Shown here: piece after piece, positions 7,429 to 16,434 of the stretch
Layout of the letters: each line of letters opens with the position of its first letter
Numbering within the stretch: the stretch's first letter is position 1
From: Brevibacterium permense
GTDB lineage: Bacteria; Actinomycetota; Actinomycetes; Actinomycetales; Brevibacteriaceae
Assembly (NCBI RefSeq): GCF_013280495.1
Contig: NZ_JABSSX010000009.1
Coordinates: 1-64,000 of the forward strand
Length of the DNA: 64,000 nucleotides
Direction: 5' to 3'
The notes under the pieces: model-generated
Database searches by the model: none
What the model saw: only the letters and a program-made list of their open reading frames with translations
What the model was told of the DNA's origin: nothing
Made by a program: the position numbers and the translations under genes

Positions 7429-9147
7429 ATGACGAACAATTGGTTTGAGGATCGCCCATGGATCACCACCTTGGGTGATCTCGCTCAGGAGCCCTATGTG
7501 CTGCCGGATTCCACGCCCTTGGCCGACCTGGCCGCCACAGTCGACGCCCGTGGCGACGAGGAAGGCATCAACTACTACGGATTCACCCTGACCTGGGCGG
7601 AGTTCGACCGCTGGTCGACGGCTTTCGCTGCCTTCCTCTCGGCTCACGGAATCACGCCCGGCGACAGAGTCGGCATCTATGACCAGAACACCCCCGCGTT
7701 CGTGATCTCCACCTACGGGATCTGGAAGGCCGGAGGCACCGTCGTCCCTCTCAACCCCATGTACCGCGGCGAGCTCGAGCACATCTTCTCCGACTCCGAA
7801 GTCAAGGGACTCATCGTCTCACAGGCCGCCTACCTCGATCGGGTCAAGGACTATACGGCAGACGTGCCACTCGTCGTGCTCAGCGACGACCGAAGCTTCC
7901 AGACGGACGGCCCCGAAGCGATCTACGCCATGTTCGACTCGCTTCCGCGGTTCGACGAGCTGCCGCCGGCCGAGGGACGCTTTGCATTCGCAGACGCGGT
8001 GCAGAGCAATCTCGATACCGACTTCACCCCGCACTCCCCCGCCCCTTCGGACCTCGGGCTCATCGCCTACACGTCCGGCACCTCGGGGCGGTCGAAGGGA
8101 GCGGCAGCCACACATGCGAATATCTCGAGCAATTCGCGCTACTGCCTGCGCAACCCGATACTGGGCCCCGGTGACGGCTACGTCTCACTGGCGCCGCTGT
8201 TCCACATCACCGGATTCATCTGCCAATTCCTTGCTGCTGTCGCCGGCGGCGCCCGTCTCATCCTCAACTACCGTTTCGAGCCCGGTTCGCTCATCGCTCT
8301 GTGCGAACGGGAGAAGCCTGCATACATGGCCGGCCCGGCCACGATCTACACAGCGATGATGGCCCACCCTGATTTCAGCGCCGAGAAGTTCGCATCCTTC
8401 AAGTCCCTCATGTCCGGCGGTGCACCGCTGCCCGAAGGACTGGTCAACAAGTTCGAAGAGCGTGCCGAGATCTATGTCGGTCAGGGCTACGGCCTGTCGG
8501 AGACCTGCGCCCAGGTCGCCACCGTGCCGCATGGATTCCAAGCTCCGGTCGACCCAGACAGCGGGAACCTCGCCTGCGGTCTGCCGCAGCCGGATGTGAT
8601 GATCCGCATCCTCGATGACGACGGTCAGCCCGTGGACCCCGGGGAGGTCGGAGAGGTTGCGATCTCCGGACCGCAGGTGGTCTCCAGCTACCTCAACAAC
8701 CTGCAGGCCACCGCCGAGCAGATCCCCAACGGCGAGCTGCACACCGGCGATGTCGGGTTCATGAATGAAGACGGGTGGCTGTTCATCGTCGACCGGAAGA
8801 AGGACATGATCAATGCCTCCGGCTTCAAGGTCTGGCCGCGGGAAGTCGAGGATGTGCTCTACATGCACCCGGCCATCCAGGAGGCAGCTGTCGTGGGCAT
8901 CCCCGATGACTACCGCGGCGAGGATGTGTCGGCTTTCGTCACCCTGCAGCCCGGCGCCGAGGCGACCGCTGAGGAGATCATGTCATTCTGCCGGCAGAAG
9001 CTCGCTTCCTATAAGGCTCCGCACCAGGTGACGTTCATCGATCAGCTGCCGAAGACGAGTTCGGGCAAGATCCTACGACGGACCATCCGCGCCGATGCCG
9101 TCGAAGCCGCCCAAGCGGCGAAGCGGGCGGCCGCTCCCGCCGACTGA
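7429..9147 (+). CDS. AMP-forming acyl-CoA synthetase/ligase
   Basis: This ANL-superfamily enzyme of 572 residues activates a carboxylic acid to its CoA thioester via an acyl-adenylate. Visible motifs are the P-loop YTSGTSGRSKG (214-224), GYGLSETCA, the hinge TGDVGFMNEDGWLFIVDRKK, and the C-terminal catalytic lysine in SSGKILRR. The frame is open to GTG 7390, but the ATG at 7429 (MTNNW) is chosen for its AAAGGA ribosome site. As the last gene of the operon it would supply the acyl-CoA used by the three genes before it, as LvaE does (inference). A hairpin follows at 9283. Confidence 0.9.
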   Translation: MTNNWFEDRPWITTLGDLAQEPYVLPDSTPLADLAATVDARGDEEGINYYGFTLTWAEFDRWSTAFAAFLSAHGITPGDRVGIYDQNTPAFVISTYGIWKAGGTVVPLNPMYRGELEHIFSDSEVKGLIVSQAAYLDRVKDYTADVPLVVLSDDRSFQTDGPEAIYAMFDSLPRFDELPPAEGRFAFADAVQSNLDTDFTPHSPAPSDLGLIAYTSGTSGRSKGAAATHANISSNSRYCLRNPILGPGDGYVSLAPLFHITGFICQFLAAVAGGARLILNYRFEPGSLIALCEREKPAYMAGPATIYTAMMAHPDFSAEKFASFKSLMSGGAPLPEGLVNKFEERAEIYVGQGYGLSETCAQVATVPHGFQAPVDPDSGNLACGLPQPDVMIRILDDDGQPVDPGEVGEVAISGPQVVSSYLNNLQATAEQIPNGELHTGDVGFMNEDGWLFIVDRKKDMINASGFKVWPREVEDVLYMHPAIQEAAVVGIPDDYRGEDVSAFVTLQPGAEATAEEIMSFCRQKLASYKAPHQVTFIDQLPKTSSGKILRRTIRADAVEAAQAAKRAAAPAD

Positions 9148-9282
9148 AGGCAGCATCCATGCTCCTTCGGCCTCTCGCCGAGGAATTCTCCCGGCGGCGC
9201 CTCCGCAATGGAGCCTGGCCTGCTCATCGCATCACGTTCGGCACAGGTGCTCCCACATCAGGTGCACTGCCCGTTCACATCG

Positions 9283-9320
9283 CGTCCCCTGCATCCGGAT
9301 CGAAACAGATGCAGGGGACG
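9283..9320. terminator. Stem-loop between convergent genes
   Basis: A perfect 13-bp stem (9283-9295 with 9308-9320) encloses a 12-base loop. It lies between the ligase gene on + and the ATPase gene on -, so it could stop transcription from both sides. AATTGTGGTTT follows on the + side. Confidence 0.6.
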
Positions 9321-9376
9321 AATTGTGGTTTGCGCGCCCGGATCACCTGCAGTTTGCCGAGACTGGACACCGAGGT

Positions 9377-11980
9377 TCAGCCCAGGCTGACGGTTTCAGC
9401 GCCGCCGATGGAGGCGAAGCGGTCGGGCTGACAGGTGAGCAGAATGACCTGAGCCGTGCGACCGACATTGCCGAGGATGACGTTGAGGGCGGCCAGACGC
9501 TGCTCATCGGAGAAGCCGAAGGCATCGTCGAGGATGACCGGGGCCCCGGCTTCCGCATCGACGAGGGTGGCGACGGCGAGTCGGCCGATGAGCGCCAGCT
9601 GTTCCTTCGTCCCACCCGAGAGCGCGTCGAAAGCCACGGTGCGTCCGTCGAGCGTGCGGGAGACGATTTCGAGGTTCTCGGAGATCTCCACCGACAGCCC
9701 CTGGCCGAAGATCACCCGACCCAGCTTCTCGATCGCCTCCTTGAACGGGGCGACGTACCTCCGCTGAGCCTCTTCCTTGTGTGCGAGAACGGTGTCGCGC
9801 AGCAGTCGGATCGCATTCGCCTGCCGCTGCATGCGAGCCAGCTTTGACCGAATGGACTCCACGTTCTGCTCTGCGGCTTTGAGCTTGTCGTAGATGCCTT
9901 CGGCCGCACGATCATCGATGAGAGCCGAGAGCTGATCGACCTCCTGCCGGTCCTTCTCCTGCTGCTTCTGCTTGCTGTCGACGAGCTGGAGAGCGTTCTG
10001 CAGTCGCATCTCGAGAGTCTCCGGATCGGCGGCCTCGTAAGCGGAGCGTGCGGCAGCGGCCTGGGCCTCCAACTGTGTCAGTGTCGCCGTGGCAGTGGTC
10101 AGTGCTTCGTCGAGGGACTCATCGGAGTTCGCTTCCCTGTCCGCGCTCAGGCGGGTGCTGAGGTTCTGCAGCGTCGTCGCCGCCTGTTCGCGCGTCGACT
10201 GTGCACGAACGGCTGCCACACGTGCCTCATCCCGGTCGGTGCGAATGCGTTCGAGCGCGGTCCTGGCCGTTTCGACCTGTGCAGTCGCGTCGTCGACGCC
10301 TGCTGACGTCGATTCGACCAGTACTTCGAGGTCGTCGATTGATGCGGCGGTTCCGCTGGTATCAGCAGGGTCCCCCGCCAGGTGCTCGGCTCGAGTGAGT
10401 GCGGCATCGAGTCCGTCACGGTCGTCGTCGCCGATGAGCACCCGCAGAGTCGATGAGGCTTCGGCCAGCACGGCTTCGGCATCGGTGCGCACCTCGCTGC
10501 GTTCGCGTGCCTGTTCAAGTGTGGCCACGCCGAGCCGGTCGAGTTCCGCGTCGAGAAGGGTCTGCGCGGAGTCGAGGGCCCGGTCGAGTTCGGCCGGTGA
10601 CTGTCCCGGACGCACGGTGATGTCGACGACGGAGTCGACGAAAATCTGCAGCTCCGCGGTGACGGCGAATTCCTCGGCAGAATCCTTCGGCACATCGGTT
10701 CCGTCGATGCTCACTGCGGTGTCACCGAGGCGGCGGGCGACGATCTGTGCCGCGGCCGCGGTCTTCGCGTTCTGCGCAATGCGCAGCTCGGTGAACAGTC
10801 CGCCGAGTTTCTCGACGTCTTTCGCGGTCACGGCGATCGACCCGATCGTCGCTTTCGCTTCCGCGACACGCTGTTCCTGCTGACGGATATCGGTCAGTCT
10901 CTTCCGCAGAGTGTCGACCTCTCTGCGTGCGCGGGCCCGAGCCAGATCGGCGGCTGCGGTCTTCGCTTCATCCTGAGCGGTGAGGAGTGCGGTCTGTTTG
11001 GCTTCGAGGCCCTTCTGCGCCTCGGCAAGTGACGAGTCCTCTTCCTGCTGTGCGGTCGTGACCTTCTCGAGTGCATCGTCGGCAGTCTTCACTGACTCTT
11101 CGGCCGTGGTGACCTCGGTGATGAGTGCCTGACGTCGGTCTCGCGCCTCCTCGGCACGCTGTCGTTCTCTCTGTGCGACGCCCGCGCGTTCGAGAGCTCG
11201 ATCGAGTTCGGCTTTGAGCCCGGACACGGACTGCACAGCCTGTTCGGCCTCTTCGCGTTCGGTCACGGCCGATTCCAGCTGAGTGCGCCCATTCGTCAGC
11301 CGCTCGGTCGCTCGAGCATGCCGGTCGACGAGCCCGTCCATATCGGCGCTGCGAGCCTTCAGTTCACGATGCTGCTCTTCGGCACCGGGGAGTTCTTCGG
11401 TGAGTCTGCGCAGTTCACCCGTCGCCTTGCCCTTTGCCGTGAAGAACCTCAGGTATTCGGTTTCGACTCTGTCGAGGAAGACATCGTGATCAGCCAGCTC
11501 ATCCCCGGCCTCGCCCAGAGCACCGTGCAGTGCCTTGATCTCGGCCAGGGACGCCTGGTCGAGGCTCCGCCCCTGGGCGACATCGAGAGCGTCGAGCAGG
11601 TCGACGTCGACGGTTTCGTCGAGGATCGCCAAGAACCGCTCATGTGCTTCGCTGCCGCTGAGCTGTTCGGGGACGGGCTTGAGAATGCTCAGCTCGGTGA
11701 AGGGCTGTTTGATCCAACGTTTGCTGTATCGGAGTTCGTAGTCCCCGGTGCTCAGGTGCAGTTCGACCTGCGGACCGACGTCGGAACCGACCGGTTGGGT
11801 GTCTTTGACGCTGGCCTTGCGGGAGCTGTCCTTGTCCTCGCGCAGCTGCGTGATGGCCTGATGGATCGAGGACTTCCCGACCTCGTTCGGGCCTTCGACG
11901 ATCGTCACCCCGGAGCTGAAGTCGACGGTGGCGTCACTGATGGCGCGGTAGTCGATGAGGCGGATGGAATGGAGTCTCAT
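9377..11980 (-). CDS. SMC-like AAA ATPase, SbcC/Rad50/YhaN type without zinc hook
   Basis: This 867-residue ATPase has the Rad50/SbcC layout. Walker A is GPNEVGKS (30-37). Two long Glu/Ala/Arg-rich coiled-coil arms cover about 190-720. The C-terminal ABC-type signature is LSGGTKEQLALIGR, and Walker B is VILDDAFGFSDEQRL. The only cysteine lies near the C-terminus (LLTCQPDRF), so there is no CxxC zinc hook, as in YhaN-type proteins. The start codon overlaps the end of the upstream metallophosphoesterase by 4 bases, so the two probably form an ATP-driven nuclease complex for DNA repair (inference). Confidence 0.88.
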   Translation of the reverse strand: MRLHSIRLIDYRAISDATVDFSSGVTIVEGPNEVGKSSIHQAITQLREDKDSSRKASVKDTQPVGSDVGPQVELHLSTGDYELRYSKRWIKQPFTELSILKPVPEQLSGSEAHERFLAILDETVDVDLLDALDVAQGRSLDQASLAEIKALHGALGEAGDELADHDVFLDRVETEYLRFFTAKGKATGELRRLTEELPGAEEQHRELKARSADMDGLVDRHARATERLTNGRTQLESAVTEREEAEQAVQSVSGLKAELDRALERAGVAQRERQRAEEARDRRQALITEVTTAEESVKTADDALEKVTTAQQEEDSSLAEAQKGLEAKQTALLTAQDEAKTAAADLARARARREVDTLRKRLTDIRQQEQRVAEAKATIGSIAVTAKDVEKLGGLFTELRIAQNAKTAAAAQIVARRLGDTAVSIDGTDVPKDSAEEFAVTAELQIFVDSVVDITVRPGQSPAELDRALDSAQTLLDAELDRLGVATLEQARERSEVRTDAEAVLAEASSTLRVLIGDDDRDGLDAALTRAEHLAGDPADTSGTAASIDDLEVLVESTSAGVDDATAQVETARTALERIRTDRDEARVAAVRAQSTREQAATTLQNLSTRLSADREANSDESLDEALTTATATLTQLEAQAAAARSAYEAADPETLEMRLQNALQLVDSKQKQQEKDRQEVDQLSALIDDRAAEGIYDKLKAAEQNVESIRSKLARMQRQANAIRLLRDTVLAHKEEAQRRYVAPFKEAIEKLGRVIFGQGLSVEISENLEIVSRTLDGRTVAFDALSGGTKEQLALIGRLAVATLVDAEAGAPVILDDAFGFSDEQRLAALNVILGNVGRTAQVILLTCQPDRFASIGGAETVSLG

Positions 11981-13110
11981 GAGCCGCTCCTGGCGAATCG
12001 ATAGAGCAGACCGAGTGCGTCTTGGGCCGTGACTGCCGAGTCGTCGTCTGCTGTGGCACGTGCGGAGAGTTCGTCAAGAGTCTCCTGCAGGTATCCGCTC
12101 AGTCCGAGATCGGCGAAGTCGTCGTCGGCGGCGACGACGGCCAGATCCATGTGCCGCTCCCAGAGTGAGACGAGCGCGAACAGGTCGGAGAAGTGGTCGA
12201 GCTGTTCGTCGAGTCGGGCCTTCGCCGCCGTCGGCAGAGTGCCGCGCAGGATCAGCCACACCGCCGTGCGGTCCTTGTCGGGAACGGCATTCATCCGCTC
12301 TTCGAATTCGGTGACATCCCCGGCGGAGTTGAGGTCGGCTTCGATGACGGTGAATGCCCATGTGCCGACGTGGACCTTCTCGACCTCGGCACGGTGGGTG
12401 TCGGCATCGATGTCGACGAGGAGCACGTTGCCCGGATCGGTCTCCCGCCGTGAGGTCACTTCCGGTGCTCCGGGGTACCAGATGCGGTCGGCGACTTCGA
12501 AGGTCGCGTGTCGGTCGCCGAGTGCGACGAACTGGGCACGGTCGTCGCGCAGCAGTGCCCGCAGATGGTCGGTGTCGATGGTGGCCAGCGATTCCCGATC
12601 GGGGTCGAGGACGCTCACGGCTCCGTGGCCAGCGATGATCCGGATATCACCGGCAGCCACCTCGGCGAGGTCTTTCGTCGCTGCGGCGACGAGATCCCCT
12701 TGGGGATGTTTGGAGGACCAGGGGGCGCCGATGATCTCGACCCCGGGAACGACGGTGAACGGGTCGCTGCCGCGCAAGACATGCACATGCGAGGGCACCC
12801 GTGAGGAGAAGGCGGGAGAGTCATAGATCGATGCGGCGTCCAACGGGTCATGGTTGCCGGGAAGCAGCACGACCGGCACAGTGAAAGCGTTGAGGACTTC
12901 GAAAGTCCGGGCGATGATCGCTCGGTCGAGCTGGTTGGTTTCGAACACGTCCCCGCAGACGAGGACGAACTCCGCACCTTCCTCGACGGCGAGCGCTCCG
13001 ATGCGGGCAACGGCGTCGAGGCGGGCGCGGTGGAACCTGGGCCGTGCCTCGTCGCTGAGGTAGTGCGCGGTCATGCCGAGCTGCCAGTCCCCCGTGGCGA
13101 TGAATCTCAT
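11977..13110 (-). CDS. Metallophosphoesterase, SbcD/Mre11/YhaO type nuclease subunit
   Basis: This 377-residue calcineurin-like phosphoesterase has the motifs GDWQ (residues 7-10), GDVFE (D54), GNHD (85-88) and GHG. It would be the manganese-dependent nuclease partner of the coiled-coil ATPase encoded directly downstream. The first motif reads DWQ where Mre11 and SbcD usually have DxH, so one metal ligand may differ. The ATG at 13110 follows a strong GAGGAGGAG site. The frame is open to 13194, but that extension has no ribosome site. Confidence 0.87.
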   Translation of the reverse strand: MRFIATGDWQLGMTAHYLSDEARPRFHRARLDAVARIGALAVEEGAEFVLVCGDVFETNQLDRAIIARTFEVLNAFTVPVVLLPGNHDPLDAASIYDSPAFSSRVPSHVHVLRGSDPFTVVPGVEIIGAPWSSKHPQGDLVAAATKDLAEVAAGDIRIIAGHGAVSVLDPDRESLATIDTDHLRALLRDDRAQFVALGDRHATFEVADRIWYPGAPEVTSRRETDPGNVLLVDIDADTHRAEVEKVHVGTWAFTVIEADLNSAGDVTEFEERMNAVPDKDRTAVWLILRGTLPTAAKARLDEQLDHFSDLFALVSLWERHMDLAVVAADDDFADLGLSGYLQETLDELSARATADDDSAVTAQDALGLLYRFARSGS

Positions 13111-13216
13111 CTGCTCCTCCTCAATCGGTCCCATCCTACGGTCGCAGGCCCACACTATCGGCAGGCACTGACGTAAGTGATCTGCACCATACACATACCC
13201 TCAATCACCGACTTAG

Positions 13217-13762
13217 GTTATCGGCATCGGCCTGTCGTTCGGGTTCACCGCGCTGACCACACTGTTCCTCGTCCGCGCGAACCCCTGGGACACACCTGCT
13301 CTCTTCACCTGGCTGTCCGGATCGACGTACGGAAGGGCGTGGGCGGATATCGCACCGGTCGCCCTCACCCTGCTCGTCGCCGTACCGCTGGCGTTCGTGT
13401 GGACGCGCGAGCTCGACCTGCTCGCCCTCGATGATGACACCCCACGGCTGGTCGGGGTTCCGCGTGAACCGGTGCGCCTGGCGGTGCTCATCACCGCTGC
13501 GGTGCTCGCGGCGGCGAGCGAGTCGGCCGTCGGTGTCGTCGGATTCATCGGCCTCGTCGCCCCGCACGCTGCGCGCGCTCTGGTCGGCGCCCGTCATATC
13601 CGGGTCGTGCCCACGGCGATGCTGCTCGGAGCCGTGGGCCTCGTCGTCGCCGACGCCGTGGGGCGCACGGTCATCGCTCCGGCGCAGATACCGGCCGGTC
13701 TCATCGTCGCCCTCATCGGCGCCCCGTACTTCATCTACCTGCTGGCGCGCACCCGCGCCTGA
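13217..13762 (+). pseudogene. FecCD-family iron-siderophore ABC permease, C-terminal remnant
   Basis: The frame encodes about 181 residues matching the C-terminal half of a FecCD/BtuC permease, including ESAVGVVGFIGLVAPHAAR and IPAGLIVALIGAPYFIYLL. A TAG at 13214-13216 blocks the frame immediately upstream, and there is no start codon or ribosome site. Intact permeases have about 330 residues with some ten helices, so half is missing. TTAGGTTA at the left edge (13213-13220) resembles one half of a DtxR/IdeR iron box. The remnant may be the scar of a deletion that removed the operator's other half and the rest of a siderophore operon (inference). Confidence 0.75.
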
Positions 13763-13765
13763 GCT

Positions 13766-14677
13766 TCAGCCCTCAATTGCCCACGCGGCCGCGTGCTCGC
13801 GGATGAAGTCGCGCAGGCGCTCGACGACGCGGCCGGGCCGGCGCACTGCCGAACACAGCGCGATCTCACGCACGTATTCGGCCCCGTCCAGAGCCACCTC
13901 GGTGATTCCGTCGACCGGACGCACCGCGGGCGGGATCAGTGCCACGCCCATTCCACGACCGACGAATTCGCGGATCGTCGAAAACTCTGTCACCTCGATC
14001 TTCACCTCCGGATCGAATCCGCTGGCCTGACACCAGCGGTCGGTCAGCGCCCGGAGGTTGTAACTCGCAGGGGTGGCGATGAATTCCTCGTACGCCAACC
14101 GATCCAGGGTGATGCTGCGGACACCTGCCAGCGGGTGCACATCGGGCAGAGCCGCGATGATCGTCTGCCGTGCGAGCACCTCGTGGCTGACCTCGGGCGG
14201 CGGCGGAATGATGATCGCCAGATCGAGAGTGCCACGCTGCAGATCAGCGACGAGCTCGGCACCGTGGGCCTGTTTGAGATCGAGGCGGATGCCGGGATGA
14301 GCCCTATTGAAAGCCGCGAGCAGGTCGGGCACCTCGCCGGCTCCCATCGTCAGCGGAAATCCGAACCGGATCGTGCCGTGCTCGGGATCGGCCGCCTCGG
14401 CGAGATCGACCAGCACTGCATCGATCTCCGTCAGCGGGGCACGCACCGCGGCCACGAGGTCCCGTGCCGCCGGCGTCAGACCGATGGCCCGCCCGCGCGG
14501 AACGGTCAACGGCACCCCGAGGTGGCCTTCGAGGGCGCGGATACGTCGGCTCATCGTGGATTGGGGTATTCCGAGCGCGGCCGCGGCCTCGGTCAGGTGC
14601 CCGTCCTGATCCGCCAGTTCGACGAGTTCTCGCAGCGCCGTCGGCGGCGCCGTGCGGGAATCGGATGATCGTTCCAT
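13766..14677 (-). CDS. LysR-family transcriptional regulator
   Basis: This 303-residue regulator has an N-terminal LysR helix-turn-helix (about residues 14-75: LTEAAAALGIPQSTMSRRIRAL) and a C-terminal substrate-binding domain of the periplasmic-protein fold. It is divergent from mqo with 64 bases between starts, so it may regulate mqo and itself (inference). TATGAT lies exactly 6 bases before its ATG, suggesting a leaderless transcript. The effector cannot be read from the sequence. Confidence 0.9.
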   Translation of the reverse strand: MERSSDSRTAPPTALRELVELADQDGHLTEAAAALGIPQSTMSRRIRALEGHLGVPLTVPRGRAIGLTPAARDLVAAVRAPLTEIDAVLVDLAEAADPEHGTIRFGFPLTMGAGEVPDLLAAFNRAHPGIRLDLKQAHGAELVADLQRGTLDLAIIIPPPPEVSHEVLARQTIIAALPDVHPLAGVRSITLDRLAYEEFIATPASYNLRALTDRWCQASGFDPEVKIEVTEFSTIREFVGRGMGVALIPPAVRPVDGITEVALDGAEYVREIALCSAVRRPGRVVERLRDFIREHAAAWAIEG

Positions 14678-14741
14678 ATTCGGATCATACAGTTCCGATC
14701 ACTCATTGGACGGATGATTCACGGGGGCGCATGGTGAGGAT

Positions 14742-16223
14742 ATGACTGTGAACCCCAAGCACACCGACCAACTGCCGGACGCCGATGTCGTCCTCATCGG
14801 CGCGGGCATCATGTCCTCGACTCTCAGTTCGATGCTGACTCTGCTCGATCCCGATCTGCGGATCCTCGTTCTGGAGCAGGCCGAGGACATCGCCGGGGAG
14901 AGCAGCGACCCGTGGAACAATGCCGGCACCGGGCATTCGGGGTACTGCGAGCTCAACTACATGCCTGATCCCGACGATGGCGCGAAACCGGCAGAGATCG
15001 CCGGACAGTTCCACCTCACCCGCCAATGGTGGGCCCATCTCGTCCGCCTCGGGCTCCTCGACCCGGCGGACTTCATCCACTCGGCCCCACACATGAACCT
15101 CGTCTTCGGGGACACGGACGTCACCTACCTGCGTCGACGCGTCGACACCCTGAAAGCCGACCCGCTGTTCTCCGAAATGGAGTACACAGAGGATCCGGAC
15201 ACCATCGCCCGGTGGGCTCCCCTGACAATGGAGGGACGAGCCGACAGCGAAGAGCCCATGGCGGCGGCCCGTCACCCGCGCGGCACCGACGTCGACTTCG
15301 GCGCCCTGACTTCGGCACTGCTGAGCATCGGTGCCACCGAGGTGCGCACGGTGCACACAGTGACCGGACTCGAGTCACGTGCGTCGGGCTGGACGATCAG
15401 CGGTTCGACCGCGACGGGACCGTTCGCAGTGCACGCGAAGACTGTGTTCGTCGGGGCCGGCGGCTTCGCGCTGCGACTCCTGCAGAAAGCCAGGATCCCC
15501 GAAGTCCGCGGCTACGCCGTCCTGCCGGTCGGGGCCGCTTTCTACCGGTGCTCGACTCCGGCGGTCGTCTCCCGCCATGATGCGAAGGTCTACGGTCAGG
15601 CCAATGTGGGCGCCCCGCCGATGTCGGTGCCGCATCTGGACCGCAGAGTTGTCGATGGCAAGGAGCATCTGCTGTTCGGTCCGTATGCGACCTTCAGCAC
15701 GAAGCTGCTCAAGCACGGCCGCCTCTCCGACTTCTTCACGACGGTGCGGCCCGACAACCTGCATGTCATCGCGGCCGCCGGTCTGCAGAACCTCAGCCTC
15801 GTGTCATTCCTCGTCAAGGAGCTCGCCGCCAGCCCGTCCCGGAAATTCGCGCAGCTGCGACGCTATCTGCCCCTGGCCCGACGCAATGAGTGGACCCTGC
15901 TGCCGGCCGGGCAGAGGGCCCAGCTGGTCAAACCGGATCGGCAGAAGATCGGAGTCCTGCAGCAGGGCACCGAACTCGTCGTCTCCGCCGACGGCTCGAT
16001 CGCGGGTCTGCTCGGGGCCTCCCCCGGAGCATCGACGGCGGTGCCGATCATGGTCGATCTGCTCAAGCAGGCCTTCCCCGCCCAGTGGCACGGCACCTGG
16101 AAATCCCAAATCGCCGAGGCGGTCCCCGACCTCGATCGCACCGACTGGACCGCCGAGGCGGTCGCTCGTTCCCACGCCACGACTGATGAGGCGCTCGGCC
16201 TGTCCCCGGTCAGCCTCGCGTGA
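14742..16223 (+). CDS. mqo: Malate:quinone oxidoreductase
   Basis: This 493-residue FAD enzyme oxidises malate to oxaloacetate at the inner face of the membrane and passes electrons to quinone, linking the TCA cycle to respiration. The N-terminal FAD motif is GAGIMSS, followed by the family segment DPWNNAGTGHSGYCELNYMP. The length matches Mqo from actinobacteria. The ATG follows GGTGAGGAT. It is divergent from a LysR regulator. With the type II NADH dehydrogenase at 56 kb, it points to a non-proton-pumping route into the quinone pool. Confidence 0.95.
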   Translation: MTVNPKHTDQLPDADVVLIGAGIMSSTLSSMLTLLDPDLRILVLEQAEDIAGESSDPWNNAGTGHSGYCELNYMPDPDDGAKPAEIAGQFHLTRQWWAHLVRLGLLDPADFIHSAPHMNLVFGDTDVTYLRRRVDTLKADPLFSEMEYTEDPDTIARWAPLTMEGRADSEEPMAAARHPRGTDVDFGALTSALLSIGATEVRTVHTVTGLESRASGWTISGSTATGPFAVHAKTVFVGAGGFALRLLQKARIPEVRGYAVLPVGAAFYRCSTPAVVSRHDAKVYGQANVGAPPMSVPHLDRRVVDGKEHLLFGPYATFSTKLLKHGRLSDFFTTVRPDNLHVIAAAGLQNLSLVSFLVKELAASPSRKFAQLRRYLPLARRNEWTLLPAGQRAQLVKPDRQKIGVLQQGTELVVSADGSIAGLLGASPGASTAVPIMVDLLKQAFPAQWHGTWKSQIAEAVPDLDRTDWTAEAVARSHATTDEALGLSPVSLA

Positions 16224-16434
16224 CCCGCGCGGTGTTCCGGTAGCGGGCATGCCCCGCATCGGAAGAGGAACTCAGCCACCCCGGGAAGCCGCAGATCAGA
16301 GACCCCATTTCGCGCTCCAAGACGTTGGCGGAAGTGCACAGTGGAAATCCTTCAGCTTTGTGGCAGGTTGAATTGCATGGGCGGCATTTTGACTCTAATG
16401 TGACTCACAACACTTACCGTTAGGGAGATCACAC

